In this document: piece by piece, positions 21,892 through 30,741 of the stretch | How the letters are laid out: each line of letters starts with the position of its first letter | Numbering within the stretch: the stretch's first letter is position 1 | Assembly (NCBI GenBank): GCA_905181745.1 | Contig: CAJIYV010000025.1 | Coordinates: forward strand, 1-31,988 | Source: an uncultured Actinomycetes bacterium | Lineage (GTDB): Bacteria; Actinomycetota; Actinomycetes; S36-B12 | Direction: 5' to 3' | Length of the DNA stretch: 31,988 nt | The notes under the pieces: model-generated | Database searches by the model: none | What the model was told of the DNA's origin: nothing | The model's input: only the letters and a program-made list of their open reading frames with translations | Program-made: the position numbers and the translations under genes

Positions 21892-22871
21892 GAAGTGGGC
21901 CCAGCCCCCGAAGCCTTGCTCTGTTGTACTTGGTCATATTGGTCGTAGGCGGACACGATCTCGCCCACCAATCGGTGTCGAACCACATCACTTGCAGTCA
22001 ACCGACAAAACTCAACGTCACCCACATTATTGAGAATCTCGGAAACCAATCGCAACCCGCTCGTGGTCCCCGATGGCAAGTCCACCTGCGTGACGTCACC
22101 GGTAACCACCATGGTCGAACCAAAACCCAATCGGGTAAGGAACATTTTCATTTGCGCAGCCGACGTATTTTGGGCTTCATCGAGTATTATGAATGCGTCG
22201 TTGAGCGTCCTGCCGCGCATGTAGGCCAGTGGCGCAATTTCAATTGTTCCGCTGGTAATCAATCGCGGGATTGAGTCCGGATCTATCATGTCGTGCAGTG
22301 CGTCATAAAGGGGCCGCAAATATGGATCAATTTTTTCCGACAGCGTTCCGGGAAGAAAACCCAGCTTTTCGCCTGCTTCGACAGCCGGTCGTGTTAACAC
22401 GATTCGGGTCACCTGCTTTGCTTGCAAAGCTTGAATTGCTTTTGCAACGGCTAGGTACGTTTTCCCTGTTCCCGCCGGTCCAATTCCAAAAACAATCGTA
22501 TTTTTGTCAATTGCTTCGACGTATTTTTTTTGATTCAACGTCTTGGGTCTAATTGTTTTACCGCGGCTACTCAAAATATTGGCGGTCATTAACTCACTTG
22601 GCCGCGTTCCCGATTTCATGAGCGAAATTGAACGTTGAACGGAATCGGCATTAAGCCCTTGCCCGGTACGAATCATGGCGAGCATCTCAGTGACCAAAGT
22701 GTCGATCGTGTCAACGGATTTGTCTTCACCCTCGAGCGTGATTTGGTTGCCGCGGACCAAAATATCGACTTCAGGGAATGCGCCCTCGATCAATTGCAGG
22801 TATTCATCTGCTACCCCTAGTAGTGCGACCATTGATTGTGAAGCGGGAACCTCAACTAGTGTTTTGGTCAT
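21888..22871 (-). CDS. phoH: PhoH-like ATPase
   Basis: The 327-residue protein has the PhoH NTPase domain with Walker A FGIGPAGTGKTYLAV, an arginine-rich follow-on TRIVLTRPAVEAGEKLGFLPG, and Walker B FIILDEAQNTSAAQMKMFLTRLG. An N-terminal KH-like region stands before it. PhoH proteins are linked to RNA metabolism, probably as RNA helicase/ATPase partners of YbeY. ATG 22871 overlaps the stop of the HIT gene (ATGA); a GTG twelve bases upstream is less likely. The next gene, ybeY, overlaps its end by four bases. Confidence 0.94.
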   Translation of the reverse strand: MTKTLVEVPASQSMVALLGVADEYLQLIEGAFPEVDILVRGNQITLEGEDKSVDTIDTLVTEMLAMIRTGQGLNADSVQRSISLMKSGTRPSELMTANILSSRGKTIRPKTLNQKKYVEAIDKNTIVFGIGPAGTGKTYLAVAKAIQALQAKQVTRIVLTRPAVEAGEKLGFLPGTLSEKIDPYLRPLYDALHDMIDPDSIPRLITSGTIEIAPLAYMRGRTLNDAFIILDEAQNTSAAQMKMFLTRLGFGSTMVVTGDVTQVDLPSGTTSGLRLVSEILNNVGDVEFCRLTASDVVRHRLVGEIVSAYDQYDQVQQSKASGAGPTS

Positions 22872-23206
22872 CCGGGGGGCCACCCTAAGTCCCGGCCACC
22901 CAAAACATGAGCGTGTGCATGGAAGACACTTTGCCCAGCTTCTGCTCCGGTATTAAACACGATTCGGTAATCGCTCAAGCCTGACTCTGTGGCAACCTGT
23001 TCTGTTGCTGCAAGAACAGCAGCCGCTTGTATCGGATTGGCAACTGCTAGCGACGCAGCATTTTCGTGGTGCTCGGTAGGAATTACCAAGATGTGGGTGG
23101 GAGCCTTCGGATCTAAGTCGGTGAAGGCAACTACCTCAGCGGTGCGCAGCACGATATTCGCCGGGATCTCCCCGGAAACAATCGAACAAAAGATGCAATC
23201 AGGCAT
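22868..23206 (-). CDS. HIT-family nucleotide-binding hydrolase
   Basis: The 112-residue protein is a Hint-type member of the histidine triad superfamily. It has the paired cysteines C4-x2-C7 (MPDCIFCSI), the fold's core strand THILVIPTEHH, and the triad HAHAHVLGG near the C-terminus. Such enzymes hydrolyse AMP linked to amines or other small nucleotide adducts. ATG 23206 lies inside the end of rsmE, overlapping it by eight bases, and its stop overlaps phoH. Confidence 0.94.
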   Translation of the reverse strand: MPDCIFCSIVSGEIPANIVLRTAEVVAFTDLDPKAPTHILVIPTEHHENAASLAVANPIQAAAVLAATEQVATESGLSDYRIVFNTGAEAGQSVFHAHAHVLGGRDLGWPPG

Positions 23207-23954
23207 TGCTCAATCCTTGCATGGTGTCTCCACTTTCGCTATCCCACTCCCCTGACTTGGTGAATAGGTATGAAGCGCCCACCACCCCGGCTGTTTCTGA
23301 GCGAAAAACACTCGCCCCTAATGTAAGGGACTCGGCTTCACCGAATAATTCACGCTCACGTGCACTTATGCCACCTTCGGGACCGACAATGAGTAACACC
23401 GACCCCGAAGTGACCCCGGAATATCTGTCCCCGCTGGCCTCAACAAGCACGATTACATGGTCATACGTCGACAATCGATTCGCCAATTCAGCCGATGTCA
23501 CCGGGTCGCGGATTTCAGGAGTCCAGGACCTGCGGGACTGCTCGGTCGCAGCCCGAGTGATGTTAGTCCACTTAGTGAACTGCTTTGCGACTTTGTCCCC
23601 CTGCCACTTGACCACGCTGTGATCTGCGATCCACGGGATCATCCCCATCACGCCAACCTGGGTCAGCATGTCAAGTGAGTTCTCAAGTCGATCGCCTTTG
23701 ATGAGTGCTTGTGCAACATCGATGCGCAGGCCAGGAAGAGCCTCGACCGCAATATTTCTCACAACGAATTGGCCTGCGATATTTAAGTTCCCCGTGATGC
23801 GTTTTCCTTGACCGTCAACTAACTCACACACTTCATTAGGTTCGATCCGCATGACCGACATGTGATGGGACACCGCCTTGGGCAGCTCCAAAATCGACTC
23901 GAGGGCGGCATCACTCACGAATTCCGGGTCAACTAAAAAAACTGATGCGCTCAC
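23199..23954 (-). CDS. rsmE: 16S rRNA (uracil-1498-N3)-methyltransferase
   Basis: RsmE methylates U1498 of 16S rRNA using S-adenosylmethionine. The 251-residue protein has an N-terminal PUA-like beta region (SHHMSVMRIEPNEVCELVDGQG) and the C-terminal SPOUT knot. The knot loops are LLIVGPEGGISARERELF and LTLGASVFRSETAGVVGASY; the usual arginine-threonine pair reads RSET here. GTG 23954 overlaps the dnaJ stop by four bases. The gene order dnaJ-rsmE-HIT-phoH is conserved in actinobacteria. Confidence 0.94.
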   Translation of the reverse strand: MSASVFLVDPEFVSDAALESILELPKAVSHHMSVMRIEPNEVCELVDGQGKRITGNLNIAGQFVVRNIAVEALPGLRIDVAQALIKGDRLENSLDMLTQVGVMGMIPWIADHSVVKWQGDKVAKQFTKWTNITRAATEQSRRSWTPEIRDPVTSAELANRLSTYDHVIVLVEASGDRYSGVTSGSVLLIVGPEGGISARERELFGEAESLTLGASVFRSETAGVVGASYLFTKSGEWDSESGDTMQGLSNA

Positions 23955-25081
23955 TTGTTAGTGAACGCCTCTTTGAGTCGGGAGAAAACACCGGTTGAAT
24001 CAGATCGAGTCACAATCGTGTTGGGTTTCTCATCACGGATTTGCGCAAGTTTCTCGAGCAGTTCCTGCTGTTCTGTTGTGAGTTTGCGAGGTGTCTCAAC
24101 ATTTATGTGGACAAAAAGGTCGCCGCGGGCATTGCTTCGAAGCCGGGTTGCTCCTTTGTGCTTCACAGTTACTACCGCACCAGATTGCGTACTGGCAGCA
24201 ATCGTAACGTCTTCGGGACCATCCAGAGTTTCAATGTTGATGGATGTTCCCAACGCGGCTGAAGTCATCGGGATTGTAACTACACAGTGCAGCTGATCAC
24301 CTTGACGCTCGAAGAGGTCATGGCCGCGCACCACAATCTCGACGTAGAGATCGCCAGCCGGGCCCGCGTTGGGGCCAGCTTCACCTTGACCCTGTAATTG
24401 AATTCTGGTTCCCGTGTCAACGCCGGGTGGAATTTCAATTGTCAGGTTTCGGCGGTGGCGAACCCGTCCCTGTCCGGAGCACTCAACGCACGGGTGTGGG
24501 ATGGTACTTCCGTGCCCTTGGCAAGTGGGGCAGGGGCGTGAGGTCATGACTTGACCCAAGAAACTTTGCTGCACCGATTGGATCTCGCCGTGCCCTTTGC
24601 ACATTACGCAGGTCGCGGCCTCAGTGCCTGCGGTCATACCGGATCCGGTGCACTTTTCGCAGGAAATTGCCGTATCCACGGCAATTTCTTTTTTCTCACC
24701 AAAAACTGCGGCCGTTAGATCAATGGTGATACTGATCAGCGCATCCTGGCCTCTACGAGCCCGACCGCGTGGCCCGCGACGCTGCCCACGGCCACCAAAG
24801 AATGCATCCATCACGTCACCGAAATCAAAACCGCCGGGAGATCCTCCGCCCCGATTGCTCAGTGGATCCCCGCCGAGGTCATACATTTGACGCTTCTCAG
24901 GATCGCTCAACACTTCGTATGCTGCCGTCACCATTTTGAACTTTTCTTGGTGTTCCAAGTCAGGGTTGACGTCGGGGTGTAACTCGCGGGCAAGCCTGCG
25001 GTAAGCCTTTTTAATCTCCTCGGGGGACGCAGTACGGCCCACTCCAAGGAGTTCGTAGTAATCAGTTGCAGCTGTACTCAT
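23951..25081 (-). CDS. dnaJ: Molecular chaperone DnaJ (Hsp40)
   Basis: DnaJ delivers unfolded proteins to DnaK and stimulates its ATPase. The 376-residue protein is a class I member: a J domain with the HPD triad (RELHPDVNPD), a Gly/Arg-rich linker (GGGSPGGFDFGDVMDAFFGGRGQRRGPRGRARRG), four zinc-binding repeats (CEKCTGSG, CVMCKGHG, CPTCQGHG, CVECSGQG), and the C-terminal substrate-binding domain. Adjacent to hrcA and downstream of its CIRCE operator by co-transcription, it is probably the DnaJ2-type paralogue under HrcA control. No dnaK or grpE gene lies in the window. Confidence 0.96.
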   Translation of the reverse strand: MSTAATDYYELLGVGRTASPEEIKKAYRRLARELHPDVNPDLEHQEKFKMVTAAYEVLSDPEKRQMYDLGGDPLSNRGGGSPGGFDFGDVMDAFFGGRGQRRGPRGRARRGQDALISITIDLTAAVFGEKKEIAVDTAISCEKCTGSGMTAGTEAATCVMCKGHGEIQSVQQSFLGQVMTSRPCPTCQGHGSTIPHPCVECSGQGRVRHRRNLTIEIPPGVDTGTRIQLQGQGEAGPNAGPAGDLYVEIVVRGHDLFERQGDQLHCVVTIPMTSAALGTSINIETLDGPEDVTIAASTQSGAVVTVKHKGATRLRSNARGDLFVHINVETPRKLTTEQQELLEKLAQIRDEKPNTIVTRSDSTGVFSRLKEAFTNK

Positions 25082-25143
25082 CTAGCTCACTTAACTCGCT
25101 AACGTTTTAGGCGGACAGGGTTTAGGGGAAAAATGTTCGTTTT

Positions 25144-26163
25144 TTACTCGTCGGAAAGGAATCGACTCACGTATTGGGCTACTGCTTGAACTGTGCTCAT
25201 TGAGTTTACGTAATCCATGTTGGTTGGTCCGATAACTCCGAGTGAAGCCACCGGCGTGCTTTCTTTCGCGTAGTGTGAAGTGACGATTGACGTCGAAGTT
25301 AAGCCTTCCACCTGGTTTTCGTGACCGATCCGGACCGAGAGTTTTGTTTCGGTACCGACCTCCCCCAGCAGCCGAAGGAGTACTACCTGCTCTTCGAGCG
25401 CCTCGAGCACCGGTTGAATTGTCATGGGGAAATCTTCGTTGTAGCGGGCCAAATTGGATGCCCCACCCAAGACAACCCGTTCGTCTAGCTTTGCGGTAAC
25501 GGTTTCCAGAATTTCCACGATTACCGCCCTCACAAGTGGGCGGTTTTCAGTATTGAATGATTGTTCGAGGTCCTCTATGCGTTGCGGAACTGATGAAAAA
25601 GGTTGATCAGAAATCGCTACGGAGAGCCGGGCTCGAAGGTCGGCCAGCAGAACTTCGTCGATGGGAACCGAGCACTCCACAGTGCGTTGTTCCACCCGAC
25701 CACTGTCCACAATCAACATGATCATGAGTCGGTGTTCATTGAGGGGAATAAGTTCAATCCGGCGCACCTGGCTGCGTGAGAGTGACGGGTATTGAACCAC
25801 TGCGACCTGCTTTGTGAGCTGGGCAAGCAGCCGAACCGTTCGAGTCATAATGTCGTCTAGATCCACCGCGTCGGAAAGGAAGCGGTCTATCCCTTTGCGC
25901 TCAGCAGCACTCAAAGGTTTTACCTGTGAGATTTGGTCAACAAACATGCGGTAACCAAGATCCGTGGGAATGCGCCCAGCAGAAGTGTGCGGGGCCGTAA
26001 TGTAACCCTCTTCTTCCAGCGCCGCCATGTCATTACGAATCGTGGCGGGGGAAACGCCGAGCTGGTGCCGATCCACTAGTGCTTTTGAACCCACTGCCTC
26101 GTGGGTCGCAACGTAGTCCGACACAATCGCTTGGAGCACCGCAAGTCTGCGTTCCTCCAGCAT
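25144..26163 (-). CDS. hrcA: Heat-inducible transcription repressor HrcA
   Basis: HrcA binds CIRCE operators and represses chaperone genes until heat stress occupies GroEL. The 339-residue protein has the N-terminal winged helix (LEERRLAVLQAIVSDYVATHEAVGSKAL, then VSPATIRNDMAALEEEGYI, with TSAGRIPTDLGYRMFVD) and a long C-terminal domain ending QAVAQYVSRFLSDE. ATG 26163 is chosen over GTG 26175 because GGAGG stands six bases upstream. A CIRCE site lies about 60 bases before the start, so HrcA should repress its own operon. The dnaJ gene follows after 62 bases. Confidence 0.95.
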   Translation of the reverse strand: MLEERRLAVLQAIVSDYVATHEAVGSKALVDRHQLGVSPATIRNDMAALEEEGYITAPHTSAGRIPTDLGYRMFVDQISQVKPLSAAERKGIDRFLSDAVDLDDIMTRTVRLLAQLTKQVAVVQYPSLSRSQVRRIELIPLNEHRLMIMLIVDSGRVEQRTVECSVPIDEVLLADLRARLSVAISDQPFSSVPQRIEDLEQSFNTENRPLVRAVIVEILETVTAKLDERVVLGGASNLARYNEDFPMTIQPVLEALEEQVVLLRLLGEVGTETKLSVRIGHENQVEGLTSTSIVTSHYAKESTPVASLGVIGPTNMDYVNSMSTVQAVAQYVSRFLSDE

Positions 26164-26222
26164 GTGCGCCTCCACTTATTCGACGAGTTTTGAAGCAATT
26201 TGCCAGAGCATTTTGGTTTCTC

Positions 26223-26249
26223 CTAGCACTGTGGCACCTAGAGTGCCAG
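26223..26249. promoter_or_regulatory. CIRCE operator (HrcA site)
   Basis: The site has two nine-base arms exactly nine bases apart: CTAGCACTG (26223-26231) and GAGTGCCAG (26241-26249). The CIRCE consensus is TTAGCACTC-N9-GAGTGCTAA, so each arm matches seven of nine positions and the spacer is exact. It lies upstream of hrcA on the strand-neutral palindrome. Confidence 0.82.
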
Positions 26250-26272
26250 TCTACGCCCAAACGGTGAATCCG

Positions 26273-27421
26273 TCAGCCGAGGAGTTCCCGAATCACCCGA
26301 TCCGCGAATAATCTGCCTGCATCGGTGATCTGGATCACCCCTTGCTCTAGGCCTTGCGCGCGGATTAGTCCCTGTCCTGCCAATTCCTTGGCTCGATTGA
26401 CTTCCTCAGAATTGAGTTCACTCATGTCCAGCCCCGATCGAGTCCGCAGGGCCAACATCACAGTTTCCACATGGATTTGTTCCGGAGTAAGTTCCTCAAA
26501 ATTAGCCTGCACACTCTCTCCTGCTGACAGCGCTTGGGCATACGTTGCCGGGTGCTTGTGGTTTACCCAACGCCGACCGTCGAGGTGGCTGTGTGCACCC
26601 GGTCCAATTCCCCACCAATTCGCATTGGTCCAATAGGCTTGGTTGTGTTCGCATTCGCCACCAGGCTTCGCCCAATTAGAGACTTCATACCAATTGAAGT
26701 CCGCATCCTGCAGCATCACGTCAATGATGTTGTAGCGATCAGCGCAAGCGTCCTCGTCCGGCGGGGGCAGCACACCTGATTTGACTGCCCGTGACATGGG
26801 GGTCCCAGGTTCGACAATGAGTGAATACGCGGAAACGTGATCAGCACCGGTGTCAATACACGCATTCACCGAATCTCGAACGTCAGAATCCGTTTCGCCA
26901 GGAGTGCCATAAATTAAATCAAGATTCACGTGATCAAAACCAGCTTGGCGTGCATGCTTCGCCGCCTCCTCGCTGGCACCAGCGGTATGGGTCCGCTGCA
27001 GAGTAGCAAGCACGCCCGGAGCCACACTTTGCATGCCAAATGAAATTCGGTTGAACCCTGCTTCGCGTAACTCTGCAAGCATCCGTGCGTCAACTGAATC
27101 CGGGTTTGCCTCCGTTGTGATTTCCACACCGTCTGACAGGGGGAAATGTTCTTTAACCCCGTTAAGAATTTGGGTCAGGGCGTGGGAACCAATCAGCGTC
27201 GGCGTTCCCCCGCCAACGAACACGCTCGAGACGGTAGGTGCACCGAGTTCCCTGGAAGCAAGTGCCAGCTCGCAGATCAATAATTCATGGAAACTGGCTT
27301 GGGAAACTCCGCCGCCCAATTCTTGGGCGGTGTACGTGTTGAAGTCGCAATAGCCACAGCGGCTAGCGCAAAAGGGAATGTGGACATACAGTGAAAAAGG
27401 TGCGTGGCTAGTCTCGATCAT
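26273..27421 (-). CDS. hemW: HemW-type radical SAM protein (coproporphyrinogen oxidase-like)
   Basis: HemW is a heme chaperone of the radical SAM superfamily, often annotated as oxygen-independent coproporphyrinogen III oxidase. The 382-residue protein has the 4Fe-4S cysteine motif C18-x3-C22-x2-C25 (FCASRCGYCDFN), the SAM-binding GGGTPT segment, the RISFGMQS motif, and the C-terminal region with HNQAYWTNANWWGIGPGAHSHL. The true HemN-specific N-terminal extension is absent, which favours HemW. ATG 27421 overlaps the lepA stop (ATGA), so translation is coupled. Confidence 0.92.
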   Translation of the reverse strand: MIETSHAPFSLYVHIPFCASRCGYCDFNTYTAQELGGGVSQASFHELLICELALASRELGAPTVSSVFVGGGTPTLIGSHALTQILNGVKEHFPLSDGVEITTEANPDSVDARMLAELREAGFNRISFGMQSVAPGVLATLQRTHTAGASEEAAKHARQAGFDHVNLDLIYGTPGETDSDVRDSVNACIDTGADHVSAYSLIVEPGTPMSRAVKSGVLPPPDEDACADRYNIIDVMLQDADFNWYEVSNWAKPGGECEHNQAYWTNANWWGIGPGAHSHLDGRRWVNHKHPATYAQALSAGESVQANFEELTPEQIHVETVMLALRTRSGLDMSELNSEEVNRAKELAGQGLIRAQGLEQGVIQITDAGRLFADRVIRELLG

Positions 27422-29253
27422 TTCTTTGGGGGTGCATCAGATGTAGACAGAGCGGCGATGAACGCCTCCTGTGGGACCTCGACTCGGCCAACCATTTTCA
27501 TTCGCTTCTTTCCTTCTTTTTGCTTTTCAAGCAGCTTGCGCTTGCGCGAAATGTCGCCTCCGTAACACTTCGCCAAGACATCTTTGCGAATTGCCCGGAT
27601 AGTTTCGCGAGTAATAATGCGCGACCCAATAGCGGCCTGAATCGGAACTTCGAATTGCTGCCGCGGGATCAACTCCTTGAGCTTTTGCACCATCAGGACC
27701 CCATAGGCGTAGGACTTATCACGGTGAACAACAGCGCTGAAAGCATCTACCGCGTCTCCGTGCAAAAGGATGTCAACTTTCACCAGATCAGCTTCCTGCT
27801 CACCTGTTGGCTCGTAATCGAGAGATGCGTACCCCCGGGTTCTTGATTTAAGTTGATCAAAGAAATCGAAAACGATTTCCGCCAGTGGAAGTGTGTACCG
27901 CAATTCAACCCGTTCTTCGGAGAGGTAGTCCATGCCCAGGAGTACGCCACGGCGTTGCTGACAAAGTTCCATTACTGCTCCAACAAATTCGGTAGGCAAA
28001 AGAACTGTGGCCCGAACGACCGGTTCAAAAATTTGCGCCAACTTAGATTCAGGGAATTCGCTTGGATTAGTGACAACAATTTCCACACCCGCGTCGGTGA
28101 TTACCCGGTACACCACGTTTGGTGCGGTGGAGATTAACTCCAGGTTGAACTCGCGTTCAAGACGCTCGCGCACGATTTCCAAGTGCAACAAGCCAAGGAA
28201 TCCACAACGGAATCCGAATCCGAGTGCAAGTGAAGTTTCCGGTTCGTAAGTCAGCGAGGCATCATTGAGCTTCAACTTGTCCAGTGCGTCGCGCAGTTCT
28301 GGGTAGTCCGAGCCATCAAGTGGATAGAGGCCTGAGAACACCATGGGCTTCGGGTCCTTGTAGCCACCTAATGATTCGGTTGCACCTCGCACGGCGCTAG
28401 TGACCGTGTCACCCACCCGTGACTGCCGTACATCTTTCACCCCGGTAATCAGGTATCCAACTTCGCCGACACCGATTCCGTCGGTTGCAATTGGCTCGGG
28501 GGAAGTCACTCCCACTTCCAAGAGCTCATGGGTTGTCCCCAATGACATCATTTCGATCTTTTCTCGCGTTCCAATTCGACCGTCCACCACACGCACGTAT
28601 GTGACGACACCGCGATAGGTGTCGTAGACGGAGTCAAAGATTAGTGCCCTCGCTGGTGCAGCTGCATCACCTTTTGGCGCCGGGATTCTTTCAATAACCC
28701 GTTCCAGGAGCTCGGACACGCCCGCACCCGTTTTGGCAGATACTTTCAAAATATCAGCCGGGTCACAGCCGATAATGTGCGCGAGCTCTGCTGCATATTT
28801 CTCGGGTTGAGCGGCCGGGAGGTCAATCTTGTTGAGTACGGGGATAATCTCCAAGTCGTTCTCCATGGCGAGGTACAAGTTCGCCAAGGTTTGAGCCTCA
28901 ATCCCTTGAGCCGCATCAACCAACAGGATGGCACCTTCACAGGCGGCTAACGACCGGGAAACTTCATAGGTGAAGTCAACGTGACCTGGGGTGTCGATCA
29001 GGTTCAGCACATATTCGTTGCCGTCAGGAGCCTGATAGGGCAACCGGACCGCTTGTGACTTGATAGTGATCCCCCGTTCCCGCTCAATATCCATGCGGTC
29101 GAGGTATTGAGCCCGCATGGATCGGGCGTCGACTAGGCCCGTGTGCTGCAGCATCCGGTCTGCGAGGGTGGATTTGCCGTGGTCAATATGGGCAATAATG
29201 CAAAAATTACGCACCACCGCGGGATCGGTGGACCCTGGGCGCGGACTGCTCAC
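27418..29253 (-). CDS. lepA: Elongation factor 4 (LepA), back-translocating GTPase
   Basis: EF4 is a ribosome-associated GTPase acting during translation and ribosome maturation. The 611-residue protein has the translational GTPase motifs AHIDHGKST, the switch MDIERERGITIKSQAV, DTPGHVDF and NKIDLP, then domains II and III. The C-terminal domain specific to EF4 ends KEGKKRMKMVGRVEVP. A TTG at 29313 would add twenty residues unlike the family; GTG 29253 has AGGA five to nine bases upstream and gives the usual length. A likely -10 (GATAAT) lies about 55 bases further upstream. It heads a two-gene unit with hemW and is divergent from rpsT. Confidence 0.95.
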   Translation of the reverse strand: MSSPRPGSTDPAVVRNFCIIAHIDHGKSTLADRMLQHTGLVDARSMRAQYLDRMDIERERGITIKSQAVRLPYQAPDGNEYVLNLIDTPGHVDFTYEVSRSLAACEGAILLVDAAQGIEAQTLANLYLAMENDLEIIPVLNKIDLPAAQPEKYAAELAHIIGCDPADILKVSAKTGAGVSELLERVIERIPAPKGDAAAPARALIFDSVYDTYRGVVTYVRVVDGRIGTREKIEMMSLGTTHELLEVGVTSPEPIATDGIGVGEVGYLITGVKDVRQSRVGDTVTSAVRGATESLGGYKDPKPMVFSGLYPLDGSDYPELRDALDKLKLNDASLTYEPETSLALGFGFRCGFLGLLHLEIVRERLEREFNLELISTAPNVVYRVITDAGVEIVVTNPSEFPESKLAQIFEPVVRATVLLPTEFVGAVMELCQQRRGVLLGMDYLSEERVELRYTLPLAEIVFDFFDQLKSRTRGYASLDYEPTGEQEADLVKVDILLHGDAVDAFSAVVHRDKSYAYGVLMVQKLKELIPRQQFEVPIQAAIGSRIITRETIRAIRKDVLAKCYGGDISRKRKLLEKQKEGKKRMKMVGRVEVPQEAFIAALSTSDAPPKK

Positions 29254-29444
29254 GTTTTTCCTCACAATAAATGGGACGGGCGAAAGAATGGGTGGGACAG
29301 CGTTCTCGATCAATTATCCGGCGGAGTCAGGGCCAGTGGCCAAGGGGGCCTAGCCTAGGGGTAGTCTGTAATGGCTGTACTAACCACATCGTCCGGTATC
29401 CACCGCTAGACGATCAAAACCAGAACTGAGAGCACAGAACTACT

Positions 29445-29705
29445 ATGGCAAATATTAAGTCACAGAAGAAGCGCATTCTCACGAATGAGAAAGCGCGCCT
29501 TCGCAATAAATCGGTCAAGTCAACCCTCAAGTCAGCCGTGCGCAAGTTCCGCGAGACTCTGGAAACCGGTGACAAGGCTGCAACCGTTGAAGCCGCACGT
29601 GCAGCCAATCGCGAGCTTGACTTGGCAGTTCGTAAGGGTGTCATTCACGAGAACCAAGCAGCTAACCGCAAGAGTTCAATCTCGAAGCAAGCTGCAGCCC
29701 TCTAA
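29445..29705 (+). CDS. rpsT: 30S ribosomal protein S20 (bS20)
   Basis: The 86-residue basic protein is bS20, which binds 16S rRNA early in 30S assembly. The N-terminus ANIKSQKKRILTNEKARLRNKSVKS and the helical remainder with VHENQAANRKSSISKQ-type ends match the family and length. A GAGAG stretch lies about twelve bases before the ATG. It is divergent from lepA, and a strong hairpin terminator follows 18 bases after its stop. Confidence 0.97.
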   Translation: MANIKSQKKRILTNEKARLRNKSVKSTLKSAVRKFRETLETGDKAATVEAARAANRELDLAVRKGVIHENQAANRKSSISKQAAAL

Positions 29706-29723
29706 ATCAGTTCATCTAACTTT

Positions 29724-29761
29724 TTGTGACCCACACTAGTGAGTGTGGGTCACAAGTTTTT
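29724..29761 (+). terminator. Rho-independent terminator of rpsT
   Basis: Two perfect 14-base arms, TTGTGACCCACACT (29724-29737) and AGTGTGGGTCACAA (29742-29755), enclose an AGTG loop and are followed by G and five T (29757-29761). The hairpin overlaps the 3' end of convergent holA, whose last codons and stop (29736) lie in the stem. On the minus strand no T-run follows, so it serves rpsT chiefly. Confidence 0.9.
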
Positions 29762-30734
29762 CTAGCTCAAATAGTTTCTGTTCGAGGTCAAGTGCAGCCC
29801 CGGTCTCAATCCCGCCTTTCATTGCGGGATCAGCCTCTGCAATCGCGACCACAAGTGAGGCCAACTTGCGTTGGTCCCCGCTCCAACGGGCCCACTGTGT
29901 GCGAAGGGTCTTTACTTTCCATGGGGGCACCCCGGCTTCACGGGCCACCTCGTTATCGCTCGCGCCCGGTGCAGAGCCACCCACCAAAATCATAGATCGC
30001 AAGCCACTCGCCATGGCGGTGACCGTGGTCACTCCCACTCGGCCTGGGTCGGATTCCAATGCAGTCTGCCGCAGTAGTTTCATGGCATCAGCCGTTCGTT
30101 TTTCCCAGATCGCATCAGAGATCTTGTACCCACTGATTGGCGCGGTTCCTTCAAAATATGCACGCACGTGAACTTCGTCAATTGGGTCGACTTCAACATC
30201 ACTACAAAGTTGGCCAATTGCGCTGATCAGCGCAGGGAAATCTTGCCCAAATGACCTGACTAAAAGATTAAGTGCCGCCGGGGTCATCTTGCGTTTGCGG
30301 CGGGTGACTTCTTTGGTCAGGAAAGCGATCGTCTCTGGACCACCTTTGATATCTTTGCATTCTATTTTTTCAGCGCCTGCTTTAACCGCTGCATCAATTA
30401 GTGGCTTGCGCTTGTTGCCACCCGGGTGGGTGAGCAGCAGCCATACGTTTTCAGGTAACTGATCAAAGATTGCCTTGAGTGAATCGACCCCGTCGTCGTC
30501 GAGGTCGTCTATTCCCTCAATCACCACCAGAACGTCTTCTCCGAATAACGTCGGTGCACATGCTTGTGCAATATTAGCGGCGGCTTCATCATTTGATGGG
30601 TCAACAACAATCCGGGTGATGCCGGGCACTTCCTTGGTGACCGCAGCGACGGTGCTGGCTTTTACGCGATCAACGAGAGCCGTTTCACTTCCGACCGCGA
30701 TGGTGATCCGATAAGGCACACCCAAGCATGGCAT
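29736..30734 (-). CDS. holA: DNA polymerase III delta subunit (clamp-loader)
   Basis: HolA is the clamp-loader subunit that opens the sliding clamp. The 332-residue protein begins with ITIAVGSETALVDRVKASTV, matching the usual start of the family (a GDEELLVDRA-like segment). Next come the AAA+ fold region (VLVVIEGIDDLDDDGVDSLKAIFDQLPENVWLLLTHPGG) and the C-terminal collar domain (WKVKTLRTQWARWSGDQRKLASLVVAIAEADPAMKGG). ATG 30734 is chosen because GAGG stands five bases upstream; a longer frame to 30884 would overlap the comEC remnant. The end of the gene forms part of the rpsT terminator. Divergence from the E. coli family is normal for actinobacteria. Confidence 0.9.
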   Translation of the reverse strand: MPCLGVPYRITIAVGSETALVDRVKASTVAAVTKEVPGITRIVVDPSNDEAAANIAQACAPTLFGEDVLVVIEGIDDLDDDGVDSLKAIFDQLPENVWLLLTHPGGNKRKPLIDAAVKAGAEKIECKDIKGGPETIAFLTKEVTRRKRKMTPAALNLLVRSFGQDFPALISAIGQLCSDVEVDPIDEVHVRAYFEGTAPISGYKISDAIWEKRTADAMKLLRQTALESDPGRVGVTTVTAMASGLRSMILVGGSAPGASDNEVAREAGVPPWKVKTLRTQWARWSGDQRKLASLVVAIAEADPAMKGGIETGAALDLEQKLFELEKLVTHTH

Positions 30735-30741
30735 AAGCGCC

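Noticed and set aside
29254..29313. LepA start at TTG 29313
   Set aside because: It adds twenty residues not seen in the family and would place the likely -10 element GATAAT next to the start; GTG 29253 has a Shine-Dalgarno.
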